DNA of 64,000 bases from Lysinibacillus sp. OF-1. GTDB lineage: Bacteria; Bacillota; Bacilli; Bacillales_A; Planococcaceae. Where the stretch lies: assembly GCF_028356935.1 (NCBI RefSeq), contig NZ_CP102798.1:3658001-3722000 (forward strand), in the 5' to 3' direction. The notes beneath the pieces are model-generated. The model worked only from the letters and a program-made list of their open reading frames with translations, searched no databases and was not told the origin of the DNA. Below are positions 25,108-34,057 of this stretch, in pieces (position 1 is the first letter of the stretch; each line of letters begins with the position of its first letter). Position numbers and translations under genes: made by a program.

Positions 25108-26172
25108 TTAATCATTTTGACGTTTGTAATACCATAATAATCCTGATTTCATTAAGCGCGCGATACGTCCAGTGACTGTTGTATCAGCTAAGTACACAAA
25201 GCCTTGTTTTTTACCAAGAGCCCCCATGAAGCCTTTTAATTTAATGTCTGGCATCTTCTCTGGTAAATGTTCACCTTTCCAACGCATACGAAGTACTTTT
25301 ACGATTTGCTCCGCTTGTTCCTCAGCTAACTGTGCTGTTGGAGGTAATTCTGAAGAAGCACAATCCCCTACAATATAGACATGTTCATCATCAAGTACAT
25401 TAAAATACTGAGTGACAAGTGGACGGTCATGTTTATCTTTCTCAACATCCATATCACGAACGATTTTGACAGGCTGTACACCTGCAGTCCAAACGACAGC
25501 ATCGAGTAATATTTCATCTTCGTGATTGAAAATTTTACCTGGTTCTACTTTTGTAATATTGGAGTTGGCTATAACATCAACATTATGCTTAACAAACCAA
25601 TCTTTTACATACTTACTTAGTTTTTCTGGAAAATCCTTAAGAATACGTTGACCACGGTCAAATAACTTTATTTTTAAATCTGATCGACTTTCACGTAGCT
25701 CACTTGCAAGCTCAATTCCACTCAAGCCAGCCCCTACAATTCCCACTGTAGACCCAGCCGGTAAACCACAAAGTGCTTGGAATGTTGCGCGCGATTGTCC
25801 CATCGTTTGAATGCTATATGTGTGCTCTTCCGCACCTGGTACACCATGATATTTATCTTCACAGCCAAGCCCAATGACTAAATCATCATATTCAATACGT
25901 TGCCCATCTTCTAAAAGGACTACTTTTTCTGCACGATTAATTTCAACGACTTCTCCATATACAGCCGTTAAACGTTCATGCTCTGGGAAGCTTACACGAA
26001 TTTCTTTATCTGTTGCAGTCCCTGCCGCCAATGCATAAAATTCTGTTTTTAAACTATGGAAAGGGGCTCTATCTACTATAACTACCTCTCTGTCTAATGG
26101 TAAGCTATTTAATAGACGAAGCATGACACGCATATTGCCGTAGCCGCCACCTAAAAGTACTAATTTACCCAT
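25108..26172 (-). CDS. yutJ: NADH dehydrogenase-like FAD/NAD(P) oxidoreductase YutJ
   Basis: A 354-residue pyridine nucleotide-disulfide family flavoprotein close to type II NADH dehydrogenases. It has an FAD Rossmann motif (LVLLGGGYGNMRV), an NAD motif (VGIVGAGLSGIELASEL) and the FAD-binding VYIVGDCAS. The ATG at 26172 has AAAGGAG. Two Rex-like operators lie upstream, fitting a role in NADH reoxidation. The electron acceptor is not shown by the sequence. Confidence 0.88.
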   Translation of the reverse strand: MGKLVLLGGGYGNMRVMLRLLNSLPLDREVVIVDRAPFHSLKTEFYALAAGTATDKEIRVSFPEHERLTAVYGEVVEINRAEKVVLLEDGQRIEYDDLVIGLGCEDKYHGVPGAEEHTYSIQTMGQSRATFQALCGLPAGSTVGIVGAGLSGIELASELRESRSDLKIKLFDRGQRILKDFPEKLSKYVKDWFVKHNVDVIANSNITKVEPGKIFNHEDEILLDAVVWTAGVQPVKIVRDMDVEKDKHDRPLVTQYFNVLDDEHVYIVGDCASSELPPTAQLAEEQAEQIVKVLRMRWKGEHLPEKMPDIKLKGFMGALGKKQGFVYLADTTVTGRIARLMKSGLLWYYKRQND

Positions 26173-26226
26173 AATAGTCTCCTTTTATATCTCTTTTAAT
26201 AATTGTTCACAAAGTATCCACAAACG

Positions 26227-26255
26227 AGTATAACCGATTGTGAGAAGTTTCACAA
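26227..26255 (-). promoter_or_regulatory. Predicted promoter of yutJ
   Basis: TTGTGA (26250-26255), a 17-bp spacer and TATACT (26227-26232). Rex-like site 1 occupies the -35 and much of the spacer, a repressing position. Confidence 0.6.
26238..26255. promoter_or_regulatory. Rex-type operator 1 upstream of yutJ
   Basis: TTGTGAgAAGTTTCACAA is a TTGTGA-N6-TCACAA dyad matching the Rex consensus (TTGTGAAW4TTCACAA) with one change. Rex senses the NADH/NAD ratio. Confidence 0.75.
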
Positions 26256-26270
26256 TATCAGAATGAAATT

Positions 26271-26288
26271 TTGTGAAAGATTTCACAT
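26271..26288. promoter_or_regulatory. Rex-type operator 2 upstream of yutJ
   Basis: TTGTGAAAGATTTCACAT, one arm base off perfect. Its centre lies 33 bp from site 1, about three helical turns, so both sites face the same side of the DNA. Confidence 0.72.
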
Positions 26289-26391
26289 AATAAATGAGAA
26301 CTTGTTCATTTCGATTGATTTTAGAGCTATTAATAACGAATTCCCTTTATCTTTTATCAAAAAACGTTTCTTTTACCTTAAACATAAATAA

Positions 26392-26420
26392 TTGACGAAA
26401 ATCGTAAAACCGAGTAGCAT
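26392..26420 (+). promoter_or_regulatory. Possible promoter of yuzB
   Basis: TTGACG, a 17-bp spacer and TAGCAT. The -10 is weak. Confidence 0.4.
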
Positions 26421-26441
26421 TACTTTGGTGAGGTGACATGA

Positions 26442-26678
26442 ATGAATCCAATGGTTGAATTTTGTATAAGTAATTTAGCAAATGGCTCTCAAGCAACTTA
26501 TGAAGTACTCGAACGCGACCCAAACATCGACGTTTTGGAATATGGCTGCCTCAGTTATTGTACAAAGTGCTCGGAATCTTTTTATGCAATTGTAAATGGT
26601 GAATTAGTAGAAGCCGATTCTCCTGATGCATTAACGAAAGCCATTTATCAATTTATTGAAGAAAATCCATTATGGTAG
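26442..26678 (+). CDS. yuzB: YuzB-family protein (DUF1450)
   Basis: A 78-residue protein with MVEFCISNLANGSQATYE and the cysteine cluster CLSYCTKCSE, typical of YuzB/DUF1450 and perhaps metal or redox related. GAGGTG lies 8 bp before the ATG. It is divergent from yutJ, as in B. subtilis. The function is unknown. Confidence 0.85.
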   Translation: MNPMVEFCISNLANGSQATYEVLERDPNIDVLEYGCLSYCTKCSESFYAIVNGELVEADSPDALTKAIYQFIEENPLW

Positions 26679-26716
26679 TTTTCTAAAATGCCTATATGAA
26701 ATAAATTTGAACAAAT

Positions 26717-26757
26717 AAAAAGGATGTTATGCTAAAAATCAGCATAAACATCCTTTT
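26717..26757. terminator. Bidirectional terminator between yuzB and yutF
   Basis: AAAAGGATGTTATGCT pairs with AGCATAAACATCCTTTT around AAAAATC. It serves both converging genes. Confidence 0.85.
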
Positions 26758-26758
26758 A

Positions 26759-27511
26759 TTATTTTAATACATCCACTACATATGTAGGTTGACATTCTTT
26801 TTCTAGTACAACCTTTGTAGGAGTAACGCCTGTATTCACATGAATGGTGTCACAGCCAAAATGAATACCACACATAATGTCCGTGTCATAGTTATCACCG
26901 ATCATCACCATGTCTTCTTTAGCAATTCCATGTTCTGTAGCGATTACTTCCAGCATGGCTGGTGATGGTTTACCAATATAGATTGGTTCAACATCTGCAA
27001 CCTCTCCTACTAAGCGAGCAAAAGAACCATTGCCTGGTAAAAAGCCGTACTCTGTCGGGAATTTAATATCTTGATTAGTCGCAATAAAGGTTGCCCCTTT
27101 TTGGACAAAAATCGTTGCTCTAGCAAGTGCCATATAATCAAGCGTACGATCAATACCCATAACAAATACTTCCGGCTCATCTTCAACAGGTTCAATATTT
27201 TCATTGAGTAATGCCTGACGTATTCCATCTGTGCCCATCATGGCTACTTTTTTGCCTGCGAAATGAAGTGCCACATATTTTGCTGTTACCAATGCACTTG
27301 AATAAATATGCTCTAATGGTGCGTTTACACCAATAGACATTAAAGCTTCCTGCAGTTGTTCTCGCGTCTTCGAAGAATTATTCGTTACATAAAATGGCTC
27401 AATTCCTGCTTGCTGTAAACGATGAATAAACGCAACCGCTGAAGGAATTCCTTCCTTCCCGCGATAGACAGTGCCATCTAAATCAAAGCAATAGGCTTTA
27501 TATTGTTTCAT
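26759..27511 (-). CDS. yutF: HAD-type phosphatase of the NagD/AraL family (YutF)
   Basis: A 250-residue HAD subfamily IIA phosphatase. The catalytic motif FDLDGTVYRG, motif II YVTNNSSKT, and the C-terminal IGKPSPAM and MIGDNYDTDI are intact. Relatives dephosphorylate small sugar or nucleotide phosphates; the substrate here is unknown. Its ATG overlaps the yutE stop (ATGA, 27508-27511), so the pair is translationally coupled. Confidence 0.9.
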   Translation of the reverse strand: MKQYKAYCFDLDGTVYRGKEGIPSAVAFIHRLQQAGIEPFYVTNNSSKTREQLQEALMSIGVNAPLEHIYSSALVTAKYVALHFAGKKVAMMGTDGIRQALLNENIEPVEDEPEVFVMGIDRTLDYMALARATIFVQKGATFIATNQDIKFPTEYGFLPGNGSFARLVGEVADVEPIYIGKPSPAMLEVIATEHGIAKEDMVMIGDNYDTDIMCGIHFGCDTIHVNTGVTPTKVVLEKECQPTYVVDVLK

Positions 27512-27966
27512 TGATGGTCCTCTGGTAAAAAAGCTGAAACTGGCCCTAATTCATTTGTTAAATAATGGTGGACTGCTGGCGAGAATTGCTTTAAAGCCTC
27601 TAAATTGGCTGTTAGTACCTGAATAACCTCTGGGATATCTACATCTATAAACTCGCGTACAAGCATTTTACGCAAGCCAACAACTGCTTTATATGGTGCT
27701 TCCATTTCAGCAGCTACAACTTTTTCATCGACTAAAATATCGATGATATCCTCGTAGCTTCCTGGATCACGCATAATGAAACCGTCAATCATTAAATTGC
27801 CTACATCCATCATTGACTCCATAATGTTGTGTCCAATTCGCTCGATAGCTAATTTCTTTATATCATTTTGAAGCCAGTTATCATTATCCTCTGTCTCCAA
27901 AATAGTTAATAGCCCATCTAAGTACTGTAAATTTTTTGTGATTTTATTACGATCTACAAAATACAC
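27508..27966 (-). CDS. yutE: DUF86/HepT-like protein YutE
   Basis: A 152-residue helical protein of the DUF86 group. GFIMRDPGSYEDIIDILVDE and TNELGPVSAFLPE match B. subtilis YutE as I recall it. DUF86 includes HEPN-type HepT toxins, but I do not see a canonical RX4-6H site, and no MNT partner is adjacent, so a toxin role is not supported. GTG at 27966 (MYFVDRNKI) is chosen for its GGGGG site and family alignment over the ATG at 27981. Confidence 0.78.
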   Translation of the reverse strand: MYFVDRNKITKNLQYLDGLLTILETEDNDNWLQNDIKKLAIERIGHNIMESMMDVGNLMIDGFIMRDPGSYEDIIDILVDEKVVAAEMEAPYKAVVGLRKMLVREFIDVDIPEVIQVLTANLEALKQFSPAVHHYLTNELGPVSAFLPEDHQ

Positions 27967-28054
27967 AAGGAAAGCCCCCATTCAAATCATTAAAAGTTGA
28001 TAGTCTTTTCTCTTCTATAGTACCATAACTATAGGACTGGAAGGAGATTAAAAG

Positions 28055-28321
28055 ATGGAACGTTTTTTTTTATATGATGATGTAGAAGATACAAAAACAC
28101 GCTTTGTTAGTTTTGCTGGGAAAAAGCTACGTTATGATTTAGCTATTTTACAATCAGGCCGCTTCTTTGGAAAAGTGCTTGTCATGGATATTCAATTTGG
28201 TCGCTTTGCTATCATCGGCCCTGATGATATAGAAGAACCTGGTTACTTAGAACATGTGTACAATCGCACAGAGGAAGAAACGATAGAGTTACGAGAATAT
28301 TTACGTGAATTATTGAACTAA
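28055..28321 (+). CDS. DUF3055-family protein
   Basis: An 88-residue acidic protein. MERFFLYDDVEDTKTRFVSF and the central FGRFAIIGPDDIEEPGYLEH match DUF3055 as I recall it. AAGGAG lies before the ATG. It is divergent from yutE. The function is unknown. Confidence 0.75.
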   Translation: MERFFLYDDVEDTKTRFVSFAGKKLRYDLAILQSGRFFGKVLVMDIQFGRFAIIGPDDIEEPGYLEHVYNRTEEETIELREYLRELLN

Positions 28322-28347
28322 CACCCTTTTTATTGGGTGTTTTTTTA
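28321..28347 (+). terminator. Terminator after the DUF3055 gene
   Basis: ACACCC pairs with GGGTGT around a short T-rich loop, then seven T. It begins at the stop codon. Confidence 0.8.
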
Positions 28348-28354
28348 TAGGGCA

Positions 28355-28394
28355 TAAAAAAATTCCGCGTTACCCTGTAGGCGATTGCGAAATC
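28355..28394 (-). terminator. Terminator after the 60-residue hydrophilic gene
   Basis: ATTTCGC pairs with GCGGAAT across an 18-nt loop on the leftward strand, followed by seven U. Confidence 0.55.
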
Positions 28395-28407
28395 TTTTTA
28401 CGTATTG

Positions 28408-28590
28408 TTATTTATTTAAAGTAGATGGATTATTTTTATTATGGGGCTTATTGTCTTTGTTTTCTTCATCATTTTGTTTTTTTGCTTGCTGATTTTGACC
28501 AATAACCGCTAAATCATCTACACTTATATCAAAACCATATCCGTATTCCTCACGATCTAATGGCTTTTTATCGCGCTTGTTCTTTGCCAA
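28408..28590 (-). CDS. Small hydrophilic protein of unknown function
   Basis: A 60-residue protein rich in Lys, Asn, Asp and Glu, starting MAKNKRDKKPLDREEYGYGF and ending in an Asn/Lys-rich low-complexity tail. There is no membrane span and no cysteine. TTG at 28590 is chosen because GGAGG lies 8 bp upstream; earlier GTG and ATG codons overlap that site. Small spore-associated proteins can look like this, but I do not recognise it. Confidence 0.6.
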   Translation of the reverse strand: MAKNKRDKKPLDREEYGYGFDISVDDLAVIGQNQQAKKQNDEENKDNKPHNKNNPSTLNK

Positions 28591-28655
28591 TATCATCACC
28601 TCCACTCATAAATTATCCTTTTTTTAATGTTTTATACTTCTTTTTTTCACACTAA

Positions 28656-29183
28656 TTAAGTCGTTGAATCCTCAATAATCCAATGTGCAGCACTTATTAA
28701 ATCTGGGAAAACGGCATCTGCTAATGGATCTTGGTCTCCTAAAAATACACCCTTTGTTCCTGCTTGTTTGCCTGCAATTATATCCGTGTCCGTATCACCA
28801 ACCATATAGGATTTAGATACATCAATGTTATATTTCCTCGCTAAATCCACAATTAATTTACTATTGGGCTTTCGGCAAGCACAGCCCGACCTAGGCTTAT
28901 GTGGACAATAAACGACCTCATGGATAGTGGCGCCTTTTTTCTTGAGCTCCTTCACCATATGCTCATGTATTTTCTGTAAGCTCGTTTCCTTCATGAAACC
29001 TAAACCGACACCACCTTGATTTGTCACAACAAACACATAATCAAAATGTTTATTTAACTTCTTGATCGCCTCAGGCACCTGTGGTAAAAAGTATAAATCC
29101 TTAGGCTTATTGACAAATTTCACACGACTCGTTAGTACCTCATTGATGACACCATCGCGATCTAAAAATACGGCTCTTTTCAT
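28656..29183 (-). CDS. HAD-IIIA phosphatase similar to GmhB
   Basis: A 175-residue protein with the catalytic FLDRDGVINE, then VFVVTNQGGVGLGF, the zinc-loop CPHKPRSGCACRKPN and MVGDTDTDI. This is the layout of D-glycero-D-manno-heptose-1,7-bisphosphate 7-phosphatase (GmhB) and histidinol-phosphatase relatives. No heptose genes are nearby, so the substrate is open. The ATG at 29183 has AAAGGTG 8 bp upstream. Confidence 0.82.
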   Translation of the reverse strand: MKRAVFLDRDGVINEVLTSRVKFVNKPKDLYFLPQVPEAIKKLNKHFDYVFVVTNQGGVGLGFMKETSLQKIHEHMVKELKKKGATIHEVVYCPHKPRSGCACRKPNSKLIVDLARKYNIDVSKSYMVGDTDTDIIAGKQAGTKGVFLGDQDPLADAVFPDLISAAHWIIEDSTT

Positions 29184-29255
29184 ATGCAACACACCTTTAA
29201 TAAGCTGTTTTGTGCTTTAGTTTTCCCCCATTACTGCAAAAGAAAACAAGGACAC

Positions 29256-29288
29256 AAGAAAAAACCTGATGCCTATCACATCAGGTTT
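29256..29288 (-). terminator. Terminator after yutD
   Basis: AAACCTGATG pairs with CATCAGGTTT, followed by a U-rich tract leftward. Confidence 0.75.
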
Positions 29289-29300
29289 CTCTTATCTTTT

Positions 29301-29648
29301 TTATTCCGCTAAAGGTTCTTGGTCTGTTGGCTTTGTTACCACACTTGTATCCAACACTTCGGGCTGTTTCATGACTTTGCCCGTTTTACGTAACACAAAA
29401 TAAGCACAGCCAAAATTACAATACTCATATAGATAGTCTTGAAGCGTACTTATTTTCGTATCAAAAGTTGATTTTTGATTTTTATCATCAAAAAAACCCT
29501 TTAAACGTAATTGATTATAGCCCCAATCCCCTACAATATAATCGTATCTGGCTAAAATATCTGAATACCTTTCCTGAAAAACTTCCTCCTGAAAGGCTTC
29601 TCGATAATCCTTTATTAGTTCATATTCTAATCCTTCAATTATGATCAA
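29301..29648 (-). CDS. yutD: YutD-family protein (DUF1027)
   Basis: A 115-residue protein. RYDYIVGDWGYNQLRLKGFF and DYLYEYCNFGCAYFVLRK are the conserved core of YutD as I recall it. The C-terminal 20 residues are a variable tail. It lies 33 bp after lipA and is probably cotranscribed. The function is unknown. Confidence 0.85.
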   Translation of the reverse strand: MIIIEGLEYELIKDYREAFQEEVFQERYSDILARYDYIVGDWGYNQLRLKGFFDDKNQKSTFDTKISTLQDYLYEYCNFGCAYFVLRKTGKVMKQPEVLDTSVVTKPTDQEPLAE

Positions 29649-29681
29649 AGTGACACCACCCTTTTCGTTCAGCCTTGACGT

Positions 29682-30599
29682 TTAGAGTTCTGCTTGTAAT
29701 TGACGTTCTTTTGTTGCAGCATTTACTTGTTCATCTGCATGATAACTACTACGTACAAGTGGGCCTGCTTCACAATGTTTAAAGCCTTTTTCCATGGCAA
29801 TCTTACGCAGTTTACCAAATTCAATTGGTGAATAATATTTTTTAACTGGTAAATGCTTTTTCGTTGGCTGTAAATATTGACCGATTGTCATAATATCTAC
29901 ATTATTCGCACGTAAATCGTCCATTACTTCTAAAATTTCTTCGTGTGTTTCGCCTAAGCCAATCATTAACGATGATTTCGTTGGAATTTCTGGCTGCATC
30001 TCTTTAGCCAAGCGAAGGAACTCTAATGAGCGTTCGTATTTTGCACGAGCACGTACTCTTGGTGTTAAACGGCGTACCGTTTCAATATTATGGTTTAAAA
30101 TATCTGGTTTCGAATCCATTAGCAGTTGAAGGTTTTCTTTTATACCACCTAAATCTGATGGCAGCACCTCAACAGATGTGAAAGGACTTTTACGGCGAAT
30201 AGCACGAACTGTTTCGGCTAATACTTGCGCACCGCCATCCTTTAAATCGTCACGCGCTACCATTGTGATTACAACGTGCTTTAAGTTCATAATTGCTACT
30301 GAATCTGCAACGCGCTCTGGTTCAGCCAAATCTAGTTCATTGGGTAACCCTGTTTTGACTGCACAGAAACGACAAGCACGTGTACAAACGGAACCAAGAA
30401 TCATCATGGTAGCAGTACGTCTTTCTCCCCAGCATTCATGGATATTTGGACAGCGAGCTTCTTCACATACTGTATGCAGATTTTTCTCACGCATCAGCTT
30501 TTTAAGCCCTTTATATTCGTCGTTCGTGTTTAGTTTTATTTTTAGCCAGTCTGGTTTTCTTACATGTTCTTCTTTACTTGTAGGTTTACAAGATGTCAT
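29682..30599 (-). CDS. lipA: Lipoyl synthase
   Basis: Radical-SAM enzyme that inserts two sulfurs into octanoyl groups on lipoyl domains such as GcvH (also in this window). The auxiliary cluster cysteines ([12 protein letters not shown]), the radical-SAM CX3CX2C in CTRACRFC, and the C-terminal serine ligand region RSSYHADE are present. There are 305 residues from the ATG at 30599, with a GGGG site about 10 bp upstream; a frame from 30629 is a less likely start. Confidence 0.95.
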   Translation of the reverse strand: MTSCKPTSKEEHVRKPDWLKIKLNTNDEYKGLKKLMREKNLHTVCEEARCPNIHECWGERRTATMMILGSVCTRACRFCAVKTGLPNELDLAEPERVADSVAIMNLKHVVITMVARDDLKDGGAQVLAETVRAIRRKSPFTSVEVLPSDLGGIKENLQLLMDSKPDILNHNIETVRRLTPRVRARAKYERSLEFLRLAKEMQPEIPTKSSLMIGLGETHEEILEVMDDLRANNVDIMTIGQYLQPTKKHLPVKKYYSPIEFGKLRKIAMEKGFKHCEAGPLVRSSYHADEQVNAATKERQLQAEL

Positions 30600-30705
30600 A
30601 CGAATATCGCCCCTATCAAAAATATGCATTTTTTAATATTAACTATCTTCACTGTTGTCAATGTAACATATTAAAGGAGCTCCAACAACTATCACAATAA
30701 CATTT

Positions 30706-31482
30706 CTACTTATAAGGGACAGGTATTTCGATGGAGGGTTGCGGTGCATCACTACTATTTGTATAAATGTTTGGAACAGGACCTCTCGTTAAGCCCATTG
30801 CTACAGGGATATCTTGTGCAACGGTTGAAGATTTACTAGCGAACGGGACAATAATCTGTACATTGACTTCTAAATGAATACCTACCTCCACATAAGCACT
30901 GTTGATCCCAAATTCCTGAATGGAGGACGTCACATTGCTATGAACATTTCCAATCACGTGGAAGCGTATCGGAATCTTTGGCCCTAAATTTCCGAGCAAA
31001 GGTATATTGGCCGCTTGACCAAGAGGTACAAAGAAGACAATACCATCACCTTCCTGAATTCTGTTAATATCATATTCAACATTATCTAATTCAGGTAAAT
31101 GCGATAATTCTCCTTGTTCAGCTTGCTCTAAATACATTTTAACAAGCTCTAATGTCTCTGCTCGAACACGATTAATAATTTCTGTATTAAACTTAGTCGT
31201 CATCATTTCAGATGTACCGGGAGGAATATCTTGAATGATATCATTGACATCTAATACATTTGAGGTACGTGAATTAATGGCTTTGCTCACAACGTATGAC
31301 GCAATCTTAGTGGTTTGTACCTCGGCATACTGCAAATAGGTTGGCATGAGCCGTTCGTTTAAATAATAAATAAATAATATAAGGCAAATAACCGTACTTA
31401 CAATTAAAATTGTTAATCGATTAAGACGTATTCCCCTTTGATTATATGAGCGTAATTTCATCCTTTTTCGAGGGAAAAACAA
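30706..31482 (-). CDS. yunB: Sporulation protein YunB
   Basis: A 258-residue protein with one N-terminal membrane span (about residues 20-40) and an extracytoplasmic domain. VSKAINSRTSNVLDVNDIIQ and the repeated VGIHLEVNVQIIVPF pattern fit YunB, a sigma-E-dependent sporulation protein of unknown activity in B. subtilis. TTG at 31482 is chosen because AGGAGGAG lies 6 bp upstream; frames from 31503 start inside the ribosome-site region. It follows the HD-GYP gene by 44 bp. Confidence 0.82.
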   Translation of the reverse strand: MFFPRKRMKLRSYNQRGIRLNRLTILIVSTVICLILFIYYLNERLMPTYLQYAEVQTTKIASYVVSKAINSRTSNVLDVNDIIQDIPPGTSEMMTTKFNTEIINRVRAETLELVKMYLEQAEQGELSHLPELDNVEYDINRIQEGDGIVFFVPLGQAANIPLLGNLGPKIPIRFHVIGNVHSNVTSSIQEFGINSAYVEVGIHLEVNVQIIVPFASKSSTVAQDIPVAMGLTRGPVPNIYTNSSDAPQPSIEIPVPYK

Positions 31483-31526
31483 AAAAATCTCCTCCTGTTC
31501 CATAACGTATGAACAGGGGGAGCAAT

Positions 31527-32636
31527 TTATTCTACTTTTGCGGAAGCCACGTAATCGGTCTCAACACTTTCAATTGAAACACTAGGATAATCCACTAAAT
31601 TGATTTCATATGTAGCTGCGAGCAATTGATTTTGCTCTTCAAAAATACGAATCCACGGTAATGCTGCATCCAATGTATTTTGTCTGGATACAATACCGCG
31701 TCGTCCATCCGATAATTTTAAAATAACGCCATTTGGATAGTGGACCACTGCCCTTTTTAACGCTTTTACAACACGAGCATCATAAAGAGTACCAGAGCCT
31801 GCTTCAACAATTGCTAACCCTTGTGAGGGTAGCATCTTTTCACGGTAAACACGATTGGTTGTAACTGCGTCAAAAACATCTGCCACGCCAATAATCTTGG
31901 CAAAAGGATGAATTTCAAAATCAACAAGCCCTCTTGGATAGCCGCTTCCGTCAATTCGCTCATGATGCTGAAAAGCACAATGTGCCACAAGTAATGAGAT
32001 AGAATGTAAATTGCGCAATAAATCGAAACCATAACGAGCATGCATTTTCATTGTTTCAAACTCATCATTAGTGAGACGATCAGGCTTTGTTAATATATCT
32101 TTAGGTACCATGAGTTTACCAACATCATGCAGTAAAGCACCAATACCGATTAAGCGTAAATCCTCAGCCGAATAACCAAGCTCTTTGGCAATCGCAATGG
32201 AGTACAAGGTCACTTGGAAGGAGTGTTGATATAAATATTCATCAAATAAATAAGCATCTGTTAAAATAGTTAAAATTTCATCATTTCCAGTAACTGCAGA
32301 AAGTAGTTCATCTACAATTGAGACAATTGTCTTTGATTGCTGATCTAATATATAAGAGGCATTTACGGGATTACAACCATCAATGGATTGGAATGAATCC
32401 TTTATAGTTGTAATCACTTTATTTCGCATAGCAGGTGGAACGGTCTCTTCTACTTCTATACCTTCAGAAATATCATCGTTAATATATAGATAATGCATAT
32501 TTAACTGTTGAAGTCGTTGAATAATCCGGTCATTAATAACAACATCTTTCTTTAAAAGTGGATGACCTGCCTCATTCCAAATGGTTCTACCTAATACCAT
32601 TCCTTCTTTTAATACATCGATTGAAATTAATCGCAT
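31527..32636 (-). CDS. HD-GYP domain protein, predicted cyclic-di-GMP phosphodiesterase
   Basis: A 369-residue protein. The N-terminal half (1-120) is a DUF3391-like partner region. The HD-GYP domain from about 130 has LLHDVGKLMVPKDIL, HH in FQHHERIDGSGYP, and VADVFDAVTTNRVYR, all the metal and GYP residues. It should hydrolyse cyclic-di-GMP, possibly cGAMP. It sits between yunB and yunD, where I recall yunC in B. subtilis. No membrane span is evident. Confidence 0.88.
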   Translation of the reverse strand: MRLISIDVLKEGMVLGRTIWNEAGHPLLKKDVVINDRIIQRLQQLNMHYLYINDDISEGIEVEETVPPAMRNKVITTIKDSFQSIDGCNPVNASYILDQQSKTIVSIVDELLSAVTGNDEILTILTDAYLFDEYLYQHSFQVTLYSIAIAKELGYSAEDLRLIGIGALLHDVGKLMVPKDILTKPDRLTNDEFETMKMHARYGFDLLRNLHSISLLVAHCAFQHHERIDGSGYPRGLVDFEIHPFAKIIGVADVFDAVTTNRVYREKMLPSQGLAIVEAGSGTLYDARVVKALKRAVVHYPNGVILKLSDGRRGIVSRQNTLDAALPWIRIFEEQNQLLAATYEINLVDYPSVSIESVETDYVASAKVE

Positions 32637-32669
32637 GATTTCTTCCCCAATCCATTCTTTAAACTCTCT

Positions 32670-34037
32670 CTATTGTTTAAAGAATCTTTGACCATAATCT
32701 ATCATAATGTTTCGTAAAAATTCAGGTAAAATATATTGTTTCTTCGCATATTTAAAGCTTGGATAAAAATAACCAAATGTAAATAAATCTAACGTCACAA
32801 GTTTATAAATATGATCGTGATCCGCTAGCTTGCCATTAATCAATAATTGGCGATTGTCATTCATTGAAAATCCGTATGTCAACATTTTCCCAAAAATAAC
32901 GCCTCTAAACCCTAAACCTTTTAATTCGATATAGGGCCACTCTTCATTTTTGGATTGCATATAAATTTCTTTCATTTCTGCAACGGATAATTCAATTGTA
33001 CATAAATTAATAGGATGTGGAAAAATTCGATGCAAATCTAGCGCAGTTACAGTGCCCTTCGGTAAACCATCTAAAAAGATACCTGCATTGAACAATGCAC
33101 AGTCGGCACCGCTTTTTTCCAAAATGGCATGTGCAAATAAATCTGATAGCTGTGAGTAATGGAACCATTCCTTGTTATAGGATTTATTTGTTGTAAAGAC
33201 TGGTGTATCCAGTATTCTGTTACCTTCATCCTCCCAAAACTGTACCATTTTCTGTTCATTATTAACAATTGGCAAATCCTTATTATGAATTAAAGTATCC
33301 TCTTTTTCAACAATTTTCCTCATTTTTTTATCATATTCTATGACAAGATGACCTGTATATTGGCCAAATTTCCCTCCACCTGTCAGTAAAACACCATTGA
33401 TATGTTTGCCAGTTGGCAAAACATGATGTGTATGGGACCCGAATATCACATCAATTTCGGGACATTCTTCCGCTAAGAGCTCATCCTCTGTAATGCCTAA
33501 ATGTGACAAGCACACAACAATGTCAACCTCTTTACGTAGTTGATGTGCTAGACGTAGCAATGTACTGCGGGCATCGTCCATATGCCAATTTAATTCTTGA
33601 TAATACACTTCAAACATGGCTGTAGCAGCAATTACACCTATTTTTGTACCTGTTTCTGTTGTTAAAATAACATAGGGCTTCATCCAAGATGGCTTTTCCC
33701 CTTGAGAGGCATAGACATTCGCCACCACAACTTCAAAATTGGCATCATCATATAAATGGAAGAGCTCTTCATGTGACAATGTAATGCCTTCGTTGTTACC
33801 GATTGTCACTACATCATAACCTGCCTCATTAAGTAATTGTACATTGCCTCTCCCAACCGTCGCCTCTGTATAAATATTAGAACGGTCTAAGTGATCTCCA
33901 ACATCAAATAAATAGCTTGTTTCCCCTATTGCCGCTAGATTGTTACGCATCTCTTTCACATAGCTTTGCATACGTGGCCAATACTTAAAATGACTATGCA
34001 AATCATTTGTGTGAAAAATATGGATTTTTTCAAGCAT
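32670..34037 (-). CDS. yunD: Metallophosphatase/5'-nucleotidase YunD
   Basis: A 455-residue two-domain enzyme: calcineurin-like phosphatase (HTNDLHSHF, GDHLDRSN, GNNEG, LSHLG, GSHTHH) and a C-terminal 5'-nucleotidase domain. It has no signal peptide, so it acts in the cytosol. The ATG at 34037 has GAGGTGG 6 bp upstream. It is followed by the HD-GYP gene. The substrate range is not evident. Confidence 0.88.
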   Translation of the reverse strand: MLEKIHIFHTNDLHSHFKYWPRMQSYVKEMRNNLAAIGETSYLFDVGDHLDRSNIYTEATVGRGNVQLLNEAGYDVVTIGNNEGITLSHEELFHLYDDANFEVVVANVYASQGEKPSWMKPYVILTTETGTKIGVIAATAMFEVYYQELNWHMDDARSTLLRLAHQLRKEVDIVVCLSHLGITEDELLAEECPEIDVIFGSHTHHVLPTGKHINGVLLTGGGKFGQYTGHLVIEYDKKMRKIVEKEDTLIHNKDLPIVNNEQKMVQFWEDEGNRILDTPVFTTNKSYNKEWFHYSQLSDLFAHAILEKSGADCALFNAGIFLDGLPKGTVTALDLHRIFPHPINLCTIELSVAEMKEIYMQSKNEEWPYIELKGLGFRGVIFGKMLTYGFSMNDNRQLLINGKLADHDHIYKLVTLDLFTFGYFYPSFKYAKKQYILPEFLRNIMIDYGQRFFKQ

Positions 34038-34057
34038 TAAAGCCACCTCATTTCAAA

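Noticed and set aside
26203-26391. A 62-residue frame upstream of yutJ
   Set aside because: It runs through the Rex operators and has no ribosome site.
27508-27966. HepT toxin of a HEPN/MNT toxin-antitoxin pair
   Set aside because: DUF86 membership alone suggested it, but there is no clear RX4-6H motif and no nucleotidyltransferase partner; yutE is a conserved housekeeping neighbour of yutF.
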